A stretch of 64,000 nt of DNA from Desulfobulbus oligotrophicus (GTDB lineage: Bacteria > Desulfobacterota > Desulfobulbia > Desulfobulbales > Desulfobulbaceae). Under the pieces are notes generated by a model. It saw only the letters and a list, made by a program, of their open reading frames with translations. It was not told the DNA's origin and made no database searches. The stretch's first letter is position 1. Every line of letters begins with the position of its first letter. The stretch is from contig NZ_CP054140.1 of NCBI RefSeq assembly GCF_016446285.1, forward strand, positions 1,159,501 to 1,223,500, read 5' to 3'. The translations under genes were made by a program, and so were the position numbers. Shown one piece after another: positions 26,095-34,600 of the stretch.

Positions 26095-26817
26095 GTGGTT
26101 ATGACTGCGCTTCGTCTAACGATCATTGCTCTTCTTGTCTATGCCGGTGTGTCGTTCTGGTATGGCCGGCTTGAGGAGCGTTTTCAGAAACCTCTGCCGA
26201 CGGTGTCGACCGGGAAGCAGGAAGAGCTTCCGGAGGTGGAAGAGGCAGGGGAGGACTCGGAGAAAATTGAGGAGGGAAATTACCGAATCATTTTAAAGAG
26301 AAACATCTTCCAATCCTTGGTTGGTGAACGAGACGGACTCTCCTCTGCCGATGTGGATGATCTGGCGGAGACCACGTTGCAGCTTGCACTGTTGGGGACG
26401 ATAACCGGAGAAAAAGATGATGCCCGGGCAATTATCCGGAATGAGAAGAACTCCCTGGAAGAGTTGTATCCGGTGGGAGCGAGTGTGCAGGGTGCGGTGA
26501 TCAGTCATATTACCCGGGGCAAGGTTGTTTTGTTGGTCAACGGTCGTGAGGAAGTGCTGACCATAAAGGCTCCGGAAAACGATGATAACGAGCCGAGGGT
26601 GTCCCCCCGTCTGGACGGCAGGATCATGCAACAGACTGGAGGGTTGTCAGAGGGAGGCGACACCATCAAGGTTCCGGAAGCGCAGCCTCGCAGGCGTATC
26701 AGTTTTCGCAATACAGCTCCATCTCAAGAAACAAAACAGTTCAATCAGCAACCCCCGCCAGTACCGGAATCTGCACAGGAAACCGGTAAACAGTCACCGT
26801 CTGCTGCATCGCAGTGA
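26095..26817 (+). CDS. gspC: Type II secretion protein GspC without a visible PDZ domain
   Basis: A 240-residue inner-membrane protein linking the platform to the secretin. A transmembrane helix (about 4-21) is followed by a Pro/Glu-rich linker and the homology region (about 60-160), with IILKRNIFQSL and LQLALLGTITG typical of GspC. After this there is only a Gln/Pro/Ser-rich tail and no PDZ domain. The start is a GTG at 26095 or the ATG at 26101. The next gene is its partner secretin. Confidence 0.85.
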   Translation: MVMTALRLTIIALLVYAGVSFWYGRLEERFQKPLPTVSTGKQEELPEVEEAGEDSEKIEEGNYRIILKRNIFQSLVGERDGLSSADVDDLAETTLQLALLGTITGEKDDARAIIRNEKNSLEELYPVGASVQGAVISHITRGKVVLLVNGREEVLTIKAPENDDNEPRVSPRLDGRIMQQTGGLSEGGDTIKVPEAQPRRRISFRNTAPSQETKQFNQQPPPVPESAQETGKQSPSAASQ

Positions 26818-26908
26818 CGATGGTGATGGCAGGAGACGGATTATGAGAACCGTACGGTTTGAGTGCAGGCAACGAACGGACTGACAATTATCGGCAGCAT
26901 ATAATTTT

Positions 26909-29167
26909 GTGAAAAAAATGATGAGAACATTCTTGATCTACGGTTTTTCTGCGGCCCTATTTGCAAGCTGCCTGCTGTGCGGCATCTCTCCCCTATGTGC
27001 AGCCAGCCCTAAGGTGACCCAACAGACCGGAGGAGCGCAGCGTTATGTCACAATCGACTTTAACGATGTTGATATAAATATTTTTATAAAATATATCAGC
27101 GAGCTGACCGGGAAAAACTTCGTTGTTGACCGTGAGGTCAAAGGCAAGGTGACGATTATTTCACCGACCCGTATTTCGGAAGAGAATGCTTACCGGGTTT
27201 TCGAATCCGTTCTGGAAGTCCATGGCTTTGCCGCTGTGCCCAGCGGTTCCATCATTAAAATCGTCCCATCAGTGGTGGCTCGATCAAAGAACATCGCGAC
27301 CTTGCACGACAGCGATATGACTTTGGATGGAGACGATCGCGTTGTCACCCAGATCGTCTCTCTGAAACATGCGAATGCCGAAGAAATAAAAAATATGCTC
27401 ATCCCCCTGGTGTCCAAGACCAGTGTCATTATTTCTCATGCTGGTTCGGGTATGCTGATTCTCACTGATTTCCAGTCCAATATCTCCCGTCTGATGGAGA
27501 TAATAAGGACCGTTGATGTACCGGCGGATGGCGATGAAATGTTCATCATTCCACTGCATCGCACTTCGGCGGAAAGCATTTCCAGGGCCATCGGTCAACT
27601 GTTCACCGGGGTGCAGGCACAGAAAGGTCAACGTCCGGAAGCCGTCAAGATTATCCCCTTTGAACGCACAAATGCTTTGATTGTTGTCGCTCCCAAAGAG
27701 TTGATGCCGCGAATTCGTGCTCTTGTAACGAAACTGGATGAAGATGTTCCCAGGAAGGATGGGAATCTCCATGTTATCTACCTCCAGCATGCCAATGCCG
27801 AAGAGATGGTCAAGGTGCTGACGAATCTTCCCGGCGAGGCCCTCAGCGGGAAAGCAGCGCCGGGCGGGGCATCCGGGGGAGGCACTGTTGCCGGAGGTGC
27901 CATCTCTGCAGAAATAAAGATAGTGGCCGATACGGAAACCAACGCCCTGGTCATCACCGGTCCGCGTGAAGAGTATGAAGCTGTTGAAAATCTTGTCAAG
28001 AAACTGGATATTCCGCGGCGGATGGTCTATCTGGAGGCCCTGATCATGGAGGTAAAGGTAACCAAGGACTTTGCCATTGGTGTGCAGTGGGCCGACGGCA
28101 GAGGATCGGTTGTCGGCGGCTTCAGTGGCAGGCCCGGTTCTGCCGCTTACGATAATCTTACCGGCATGACAACTGATCCGGGACGGCTGCCCGCAGGTTT
28201 CACCTTGGGGGTTCTTGATAAGGGAATCAGGATCGGTGATGTGACTTTTCCAAATCTGGGCGCCGTCGTCAATGCGTATAAAAGTGACGATGATGTCAAT
28301 GTTATTGCCACGCCGCAGATCCTCACCACAGACAATAAAAAGGCAACGATCAAGGTGGGCGAGAACGTACCGTACATCACCAGCAAGAATACAACTTCCG
28401 GTACACAACAGGATTACACCAATTACGAATACAAGGACGTGGCCACAAGTCTGACCATCACCCCTCAGGTGAACCAGGCGGAAATCGTTCGTCTGGAAAT
28501 CGGAGTTGAAGTGATCAAACTCAAGACCGACAGTGCCGTCGGCACCCCGACGACCTTTACCCGGACCGCAGATACCACCGTTATCATTCATAATGAGCAG
28601 ACTGTGGTCATCGGCGGTATGATAGGCGAGGATACGACACAAGGCGAGTACAAGGTGCCTCTGCTCGGAGACATTCCGGTCCTGGGATGGATGTTTAAGT
28701 CAAAAAGTACAAGCAATGAAAAGACCAATCTCTATATCTTTATAACCCCTCGTATTGTTGAAAATCCGGCAGAGCTTGCCGAATTGTTTCATAAGAAAAG
28801 AGAAACCATGGAAAAAGTGCATCGTGTTCCCGGAGATGCGGCTGATCAGTTCCTGCGGCCGGTGGCCACCAATCCGGCGCACAGTGTAGCTCTGTCGGAT
28901 ATCGGCTTTGCGAAGATGCAGCAAAAGGACCTGCTTCGCGCCCGGCAGTACTTTAACCAGGCGTTGAAGATTGATCCCGATAATGCGGCGGCTCTGGTCA
29001 ACCTTGCCACCTTGAATGAAATGGAGGGAAAGAGAGATGAGGCCGCATCGCTGTACAGGCAGGTGCTGGAGTTGCCGCCATCGGAAGGTGGTGCAGACAA
29101 CCACGAGGCCGCATCGGAAGATCCTTATAAGGCCTTGGCCAGGGCCGGATTAAACCGTCTGCAGTAG
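26909..29167 (+). CDS. gspD: Type II secretion secretin GspD with C-terminal TPR extension
   Basis: The 752-residue outer-membrane channel. A signal peptide (about 6-32) is followed by the N0 domain (VTIDFNDVDINIFIKYISELTG), three N1-N3 repeats with a Gly/Ala-rich insertion in N3 (about 310-330), then the secretin core (about 370-630) with VNVIATPQILTTDN, VGENVPYITSKN and VPLLGDIPVLGWMFKS. After the usual end (IFITPRIV) the protein continues with a TPR-like segment at about 659-725 (ARQYFNQALKIDPDNAAALVNLA). This replaces or extends the S-domain. The start is a GTG at 26909 with a weak ribosome binding site; ATG codons at 26918 and 26921 are alternatives. Confidence 0.95.
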   Translation: MKKMMRTFLIYGFSAALFASCLLCGISPLCAASPKVTQQTGGAQRYVTIDFNDVDINIFIKYISELTGKNFVVDREVKGKVTIISPTRISEENAYRVFESVLEVHGFAAVPSGSIIKIVPSVVARSKNIATLHDSDMTLDGDDRVVTQIVSLKHANAEEIKNMLIPLVSKTSVIISHAGSGMLILTDFQSNISRLMEIIRTVDVPADGDEMFIIPLHRTSAESISRAIGQLFTGVQAQKGQRPEAVKIIPFERTNALIVVAPKELMPRIRALVTKLDEDVPRKDGNLHVIYLQHANAEEMVKVLTNLPGEALSGKAAPGGASGGGTVAGGAISAEIKIVADTETNALVITGPREEYEAVENLVKKLDIPRRMVYLEALIMEVKVTKDFAIGVQWADGRGSVVGGFSGRPGSAAYDNLTGMTTDPGRLPAGFTLGVLDKGIRIGDVTFPNLGAVVNAYKSDDDVNVIATPQILTTDNKKATIKVGENVPYITSKNTTSGTQQDYTNYEYKDVATSLTITPQVNQAEIVRLEIGVEVIKLKTDSAVGTPTTFTRTADTTVIIHNEQTVVIGGMIGEDTTQGEYKVPLLGDIPVLGWMFKSKSTSNEKTNLYIFITPRIVENPAELAELFHKKRETMEKVHRVPGDAADQFLRPVATNPAHSVALSDIGFAKMQQKDLLRARQYFNQALKIDPDNAAALVNLATLNEMEGKRDEAASLYRQVLELPPSEGGADNHEAASEDPYKALARAGLNRLQ

Positions 29168-29248
29168 CATGAGCACACAGAGGCGTGAACCGGAAGTGAA
29201 CAATGGGTTTAATATACGGACATACTCCGGAGTGGTGGTGAGGTGAGC

Positions 29249-30940
29249 ATGCGGCAGCTGGGTGAAATCCTGCAACAGAATTTTGGGGTTTCAGCGGAAA
29301 GTATAGAGAACGCGTTGACACTACAGCGCGAAAGGGGTGGACGGATCGGTGAGATCCTGGTGCAGCAGCGTGAAATTTCAGAAAATGACCTGTTGCAGGT
29401 ACGCAGTGTCCAGTGTGGTCTGGATGTTGTGTACACTCTACCTCAGGACTTTGAGCCTTTTTTCGTGTCACGGATTCCCATTGGTTTTTTAAAGAAGTTT
29501 AAGATGGTTCCTGTTGCGACACGTTCAGACGCCTATATTGCTGTGGCGGAACCGTTTTATTTCCAGCAGCTTGACGACCTGCAGCGCTTACTTGACTGGA
29601 AGGGGATCAAGGTGGTGCTTGCACCGCAAAATGAAATTTTTGTTGCTATCAATTCGGCCTATGACATGACCAGACAGGATGTTGCTGATCAGGTCATGCA
29701 GGATATGGACGAGGAGAACCCGGAGAGCATTCTCTCAGAGATCGAGGAAACTTCCGACCTGCTGGATGATACCAGCGATGCGCCGGTCATCAAGCTGGTT
29801 AATCTGGTTCTCTCCCAGGCAGTCCGCGACAATGCAAGTGATATCCATATCGAATCCTATAAGGATCGTGTCAAGATCCGTAAGCGGGTCGACGGCATTC
29901 TCTACGACATGTACTCTCCTCCCCGCCATGTGCAGGGCAAGCTGATTTCACGCGTTAAAATCATGGCGAAAATGGATATTGCAGAGAAACGATTACCCCA
30001 GGACGGGCGAATCGAAATCCGAATCGCTGATAAAAACGTGGATATCCGCGTCTCCACCTTACCCACTTCGTTTGGTGAGCGGGTCGTCATGCGTCTGCTT
30101 GATAAGTCAACGTCGCTTGTCCCTTTGGAAGATCTGGGGCTCTCTGAAGAGGATATGGACAACTTTCTCAAAATGATCAGAGCGCCGCATGGGATTATTT
30201 TAGTCACCGGACCAACCGGAAGCGGTAAAACAACAACCCTGTATTCGGCCTTAAGTATCCTTAATCAATCTGATATCAACATTATTACTGTTGAAGATCC
30301 GATTGAATACCAGATGCAGGGGATCAGCCAGGTGCAGGTCAATCCAAAAATCGGCCTGACCTTTGCGAACGGGTTGCGGACTATTGTCCGTCAGGATCCG
30401 GATGTTATTTTGGTTGGAGAAATTCGTGATCTGGAAACCGCTGAAATTGCGATTCAGTCGGCATTAACCGGTCACCTGGTCTTTTCAACCCTGCATACCA
30501 ACGATGCGGCCAGTGCCGTCACCCGTTTAATCGATATGGGGGTGGAGCCGTTCCTGGTCTCTTCAGCGGTCAATGCGATCATGGCACAGCGTCTGGTACG
30601 GAAAATCTGCCCCCATTGCAAAGAGGGTTATGTGCCGCCGGATGCCTTTCTGGAACGGGTCGGTCTTTCACCCATAAAGTTTGCCGGCAGAGAGCTGTAC
30701 AGAGGCGTTGGCTGTGCGCAATGTTTACAAACCGGATACAAGGGGAGGATCGGCATTTTTGAGCTGATGCGTCTGACACCGGCGCTGAAAAATTTAATTC
30801 TCACCACCTCGGATGCAGGTCAGATCAAGAAGCAGGCCCTTGCCTCTCTGGAGTCCGGTACCAGAACCCTGCGCCAGGACGGGCTGCGTAAGGTTCTGGC
30901 AGGTTTGACGACCCTGGAGGAGGTCTTCCGGGTCACCTGA
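29249..30940 (+). CDS. gspE: Type II secretion ATPase GspE
   Basis: A 563-residue hexameric ATPase powering pseudopilus assembly. The N-terminal GspE-N domain (about 1-140) is followed by SDIHIESY, Walker A GPTGSGKT (321-328), EDPIEY, the Walker B region DPDVILVGEIRD and STLHTND. The zinc site pairs CPHC and CAQC follow. The ATG at 29249 has GAGG five bases upstream; the GTG at 29243 is an alternative. The 3' end overlaps the convergent gspF by eight bases. Unlike the paralogue at 6635-8833, it has no cNMP domain. Confidence 0.95.
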   Translation: MRQLGEILQQNFGVSAESIENALTLQRERGGRIGEILVQQREISENDLLQVRSVQCGLDVVYTLPQDFEPFFVSRIPIGFLKKFKMVPVATRSDAYIAVAEPFYFQQLDDLQRLLDWKGIKVVLAPQNEIFVAINSAYDMTRQDVADQVMQDMDEENPESILSEIEETSDLLDDTSDAPVIKLVNLVLSQAVRDNASDIHIESYKDRVKIRKRVDGILYDMYSPPRHVQGKLISRVKIMAKMDIAEKRLPQDGRIEIRIADKNVDIRVSTLPTSFGERVVMRLLDKSTSLVPLEDLGLSEEDMDNFLKMIRAPHGIILVTGPTGSGKTTTLYSALSILNQSDINIITVEDPIEYQMQGISQVQVNPKIGLTFANGLRTIVRQDPDVILVGEIRDLETAEIAIQSALTGHLVFSTLHTNDAASAVTRLIDMGVEPFLVSSAVNAIMAQRLVRKICPHCKEGYVPPDAFLERVGLSPIKFAGRELYRGVGCAQCLQTGYKGRIGIFELMRLTPALKNLILTTSDAGQIKKQALASLESGTRTLRQDGLRKVLAGLTTLEEVFRVT

Positions 30941-32162
30941 TAAGCTGGTTCATTTCAAAGATGGGCAGCAGTATGGAGATCACGATAAAACTGACCACAA
31001 TGCCCATGGAAAGAATCATGATCGGTTCGATCATTGAGGTCAGGCCCAGGATTTTGGCTTCGACTTCTTTTTCATAACTGTCAGCTGCCTTGGCAAGCAT
31101 CTTGTCCAGGGTCCCGCTCTGTTCCCCGACTGCCATCATCTGTATCAACATGGGAGGAAACCAGGCGTTGCCTGTGAAAAAGTGCGAGAGACTGCCTCCC
31201 TTTTCCAGCGCATCACAGGCATCGTTGATCAGTTCGGTTAACAGCACATTGTCAACGATGTTTTTAACGATCTGCAGGGAAGTGATCAGAGAAACACCGG
31301 ATTGCAACAGGCTGGCAAGGGTGCGGCTGAAGCGGGCGGATGCAGTTTTAATGCTGAGGTCGCGGATGCCGGGTGCCGACAGTTTCAGCAGGTCCCACCG
31401 CCGTCTGCCGTCAGGAGTGTTGATATACCAGCGGAACGTCGCCAGGCCGCTGAAAGTGAGCAGGAGCACCGCCCACCAGTACTGCCGCAGTATGGTGCTG
31501 GTCGCAATGAGGAACACTGTCGGTAGTGGCAGTGCCTGTTGCGTGCCTTCAAAAACCGCAGTGATGTTTGGTACAATGAAGGTGATCAGGAGAAAGAGGA
31601 CAGCTATGCCGACAACAGCCATAAAGATCGGATAGAGCAGGGCAGCCTTGATGCGTGAGCGGATCGCATGCTGGTTTTCCCCAAACTCGGCTAACCGTTC
31701 TAAGATGACGTCAAGGGATCCGGATGCCTCACCGGCACGAACCATGTTAACGTAAATCTTTGAAAAAAGACGGGGATGGTCATTGAGTGCGGTGGTCAGA
31801 GAGTTCCCCTCATTGACTGCATCCTTGATCTGGGCAAGCACAGTCTTTAAGGAATGGTTGGCGGTCTGTTCAATCAATCCGTTGAGAGCTGATACCAGTG
31901 GAATACCGGCACCAAGCAGGGTGGCCAGCTGCCGGGTGGCGATATGGATGTCATGCTGTTTAACGGGCTGACCAAGATGAAACCGTTTCGAGAAGAACGG
32001 GACGCCGGTTTTGTCCGCTTTCACGGAGGTCTCTTGCAAATGAACCGGATATTGGCCCTGGCCGCGGATCTTTTGCCGGGCAGCGGTCAGAGAGTCGGCA
32101 TCTATAATCCCTTTTATTTTTTTGCCGGTACTGGTGAGAGCGGTGAATTCATAAACAGGCAT
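30933..32162 (-). CDS. gspF: Type II secretion inner-membrane platform protein GspF (inverted)
   Basis: A 409-residue polytopic platform protein with an N-terminal YEFTALTSTGKKIKGIIDAD segment and two T2SSF repeats (about 70-195 and 270-395). Each repeat has the RQLATLLGAGIPL or SRTLASLLQSGVSL motif and the VRAGEASGSLD or MAVGEQSGTLD motif, with three hydrophobic helices in total. It completes the machinery but lies on the opposite strand, tail to tail with gspE. On its own strand it follows the DtxR-type regulator by 117 bases. Confidence 0.95.
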   Translation of the reverse strand: MPVYEFTALTSTGKKIKGIIDADSLTAARQKIRGQGQYPVHLQETSVKADKTGVPFFSKRFHLGQPVKQHDIHIATRQLATLLGAGIPLVSALNGLIEQTANHSLKTVLAQIKDAVNEGNSLTTALNDHPRLFSKIYVNMVRAGEASGSLDVILERLAEFGENQHAIRSRIKAALLYPIFMAVVGIAVLFLLITFIVPNITAVFEGTQQALPLPTVFLIATSTILRQYWWAVLLLTFSGLATFRWYINTPDGRRRWDLLKLSAPGIRDLSIKTASARFSRTLASLLQSGVSLITSLQIVKNIVDNVLLTELINDACDALEKGGSLSHFFTGNAWFPPMLIQMMAVGEQSGTLDKMLAKAADSYEKEVEAKILGLTSMIEPIMILSMGIVVSFIVISILLPIFEMNQLIR

Positions 32163-32279
32163 TGCCAGCTATTACCTTACAGTCAGAGAGAAGAGAGGTA
32201 TCCCTTGCGTGGGGTGGGTGTTATGCTAAAATGATGACGCCTTCCCCTGGGAAGAGAAAAGCCTGGCCACTGGCTGGGA

Positions 32280-32792
32280 TTAGTCAACTTGCTCGTTGAT
32301 CTGTCCCTGCATACATTGAGAGATACAGTTGAGGCAGTTTTCGGCAGTCTGCCCCTGTTGACAGAAGTTGGCAAATCCGGCGATTAAATCTTTGCCACCG
32401 CGAGGACAGACTTCTAGGAAGTTGATGAAATCAACCATTCTCTTGATTATTTCAGGTGGTGCGGTGTGTTCGATTTTACAGGCGGCTTCCTCGGCAAGCG
32501 AGACATCAATGGCAAGAACGTCGGTAAAAAACTGTTTGAGCGAATTGTGACGGCGGACGACATCTTCTGCGACCTGCCGACCCTCTTCGGTCAGGGTAAC
32601 GACTTCATAAGGAGCATAGTTAATGAGACCTCGCCTGGACAGGGCACGAAGAGCTTCAGTGACCGATGCACCACTGACGGATAAACGTTGAGCAATATCC
32701 TTGCCTCTGGCGACCTGTTTTTCAGCAATAATATGATAAATAGTCTCGATATAGTCTTCAAGGCTGGCGCTTAACTGTTGCAGTTCAGACAT
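32280..32792 (-). CDS. DtxR/MntR-family metal-dependent transcriptional regulator
   Basis: A 170-residue regulator. An N-terminal winged helix (about 5-65; SLEDYIETIYHI, SGASVTEALRALSRRGLI) and the family dimerisation block (VVRRHNSLKQFFTDVL, ACKIEHTAPPEIIKRMVDFI) are clear. After the family CPR motif the C-terminus carries further cysteines (NFCQQGQTAENCLNCISQC), five in total. It likely senses iron or manganese. The ATG at 32792 follows GGAG by 10 bases. It diverges from recN across 113 bases containing a perfect inverted repeat, a possible autoregulatory site. Confidence 0.88.
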   Translation of the reverse strand: MSELQQLSASLEDYIETIYHIIAEKQVARGKDIAQRLSVSGASVTEALRALSRRGLINYAPYEVVTLTEEGRQVAEDVVRRHNSLKQFFTDVLAIDVSLAEEAACKIEHTAPPEIIKRMVDFINFLEVCPRGGKDLIAGFANFCQQGQTAENCLNCISQCMQGQINEQVD

Positions 32793-32819
32793 CTCTCGAC
32801 TCCAGAATTTAAAATTTAC

Positions 32820-32841
32820 TTGTATCTTCAAGACGATACAA
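32820..32841. promoter_or_regulatory. Perfect 7-bp inverted repeat, candidate operator
   Basis: TTGTATC and GATACAA flank an 8-base spacer, giving 22 bases of symmetric site. It is 27 bases upstream of the DtxR-type gene and 64 bases upstream of recN. The position fits an operator for autoregulation or for recN control. It does not match the textbook DtxR or MntR boxes by eye. Confidence 0.45.
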
Positions 32842-32905
32842 CTTTGAATGGGTGTCGTCAAGGAGAATGTCGCCAGATTGTGTGAACCTAGAAAGTATAA
32901 AAACC

Positions 32906-34600
32906 ATGTTACATGAACTTCGAGTGTCTAATCTTGCCCTGATCGATTCTCTTCATCTCGACCTTTCGACACTGGAGAATGGTCTGATCGTTTTGACCGG
33001 AGAAACCGGAGCGGGCAAATCCATTATCCTGCAGGCCCTGAACCTGCTGACCGGCGGGAGAGGAGCCGCCTCCTGGGTGCGAAACGATTGCAATCAGGCG
33101 GATATTGAGGCTGTCTTTTCTGTTCGTCCCGATCATGCTGAGTTGAATGAACTGCTTGAGCAACATCTTCTTACAGATGGAGACACGTGCATCGTCCGGC
33201 GTGTGCTGGCACATGAGGGGCGATCGCGTATCTTTATAAATGATCAGGCTGTGACCAGTCGCCTGACCGGTGATGTGACAGCCTCCCTGGTTAACATTGC
33301 CAGCCAGCACGATCAGCAGCAACTGCTGAACGTCCGTTATCATCTGGAATATCTGGATACTTTTGGCGAGCTGAAGGACATGCGTCGGCAGTTCGGTCAA
33401 CTTTTTTTGCAGTGGCAGCAGCTCTTTGCAGAATTACGCCGGTTACAAAAGCTGGAGGTTGAGAAAGAACAGCAGCGTGACTACTTACGGTTTCAACTCG
33501 AGGAAATTCGAAAATGTAACCCATCACCAGGCGAGGACGAGCAGTTGCTGCGTGAGCGGGATCGTTTGAAATCGGCAGATGCACTGTTGCGGTTGATCGG
33601 CAGCTCCCAGCAGCAGCTCGAACAGATCAGCAGTGGGATTTTAATTGAGATCAGGAAAGGGGTTGAACAGGCGGTTCAGCTTGATCAAAGTCTTCTCCCC
33701 ATAGCTGAACGACTGGCCTCATCCGGTTATGAGTTGAGCGATATATCTGAAGCGCTGCGTTCCTATCTGCAGTCCTTGTCTTTAGATCCCGAACAGCTGG
33801 ACGCCATCAATGAACGATTGGTGCAGATAAGGCAGTTGCAGCGGAAGTTTGGTCCGACGCTCCAGGAGGTGGTGGAGTTTGCGCAACGAGCTGAGTCCGA
33901 GCTGGCTGTCCTGGAGAGTCTGGAAGCAAAAATTTCCACCTTGGAACTTCAGGTGAAAAAAGTTGCTGCCGAGGTCATGGACAGGGCCGTTGCCTTGAGC
34001 CGGGAGAGGCAGAAAGTTGCCGCTCAACTGGAACAGGGCTTAACAGAAGAGTTGGCTGCCCTGAGTTTCCCGCAGGCGGTTTTCCGGGTGGCGGTGAACT
34101 CGTCAAAGGCGCTGGATATGGAGGGTGTGCACAGTAATGGCCGGGATCAGGTTGAATTTTTGTTTTCAGCCAATCCGGGCGAACCCGTCAAACCTCTGGC
34201 CAAGATTGTCAGTGGCGGAGAGCTGTCACGATTGATGCTCGCTATGAAGTGTCTGCTTGCCCGTCGCGACCAGGTGGATACGATAGTGTTTGATGAGGTC
34301 GACGCGGGAATCGGAGGCCAGGCAGCCGAAGCTGTGGCAGGAAAGATCAGCGAACTGGCAGAACACCATCAGGTGCTCTGCATCACGCATCTGCCGCAGA
34401 TCGCTGCACGGGCAGATCTCCATTTTAAAGTGGAAAAGCGGGTGGAAGAGGGAAGAACCAGAACGGTTATCAATTCGTTAACCGCAGAGGAGCAGCTTGC
34501 AGAGTTGGCGAGAATGCTGGGTGGGGACCATCCCACAGCCCAGACGTTGGCCTTTGCTGCAGATTTAATGGAGCGGAAAAGGAAGAGAACGTCAGTATGA
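32906..34600 (+). CDS. recN: DNA repair protein RecN
   Basis: A 564-residue SMC-like ATPase for double-strand break repair. Walker A GETGAGKS (32-39), a central coiled coil (about 160-370), the ABC signature SGGELSRLMLAMK and Walker B TIVFDEVDAGIGG are all present. The ATG at 32906 begins the conserved MLHELRVSNLALID start; the frame extends upstream to 32852. The stop overlaps the next gene by four bases. Confidence 0.95.
   Translation: MLHELRVSNLALIDSLHLDLSTLENGLIVLTGETGAGKSIILQALNLLTGGRGAASWVRNDCNQADIEAVFSVRPDHAELNELLEQHLLTDGDTCIVRRVLAHEGRSRIFINDQAVTSRLTGDVTASLVNIASQHDQQQLLNVRYHLEYLDTFGELKDMRRQFGQLFLQWQQLFAELRRLQKLEVEKEQQRDYLRFQLEEIRKCNPSPGEDEQLLRERDRLKSADALLRLIGSSQQQLEQISSGILIEIRKGVEQAVQLDQSLLPIAERLASSGYELSDISEALRSYLQSLSLDPEQLDAINERLVQIRQLQRKFGPTLQEVVEFAQRAESELAVLESLEAKISTLELQVKKVAAEVMDRAVALSRERQKVAAQLEQGLTEELAALSFPQAVFRVAVNSSKALDMEGVHSNGRDQVEFLFSANPGEPVKPLAKIVSGGELSRLMLAMKCLLARRDQVDTIVFDEVDAGIGGQAAEAVAGKISELAEHHQVLCITHLPQIAARADLHFKVEKRVEEGRTRTVINSLTAEEQLAELARMLGGDHPTAQTLAFAADLMERKRKRTSV

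Noticed and set aside
27284-28642. A 452-codon minus-strand open frame inside gspD
   Set aside because: It is antisense to a clear secretin with all family motifs; its translation resembles no family and has no ribosome binding site. It is a shadow of codon use on the other strand.
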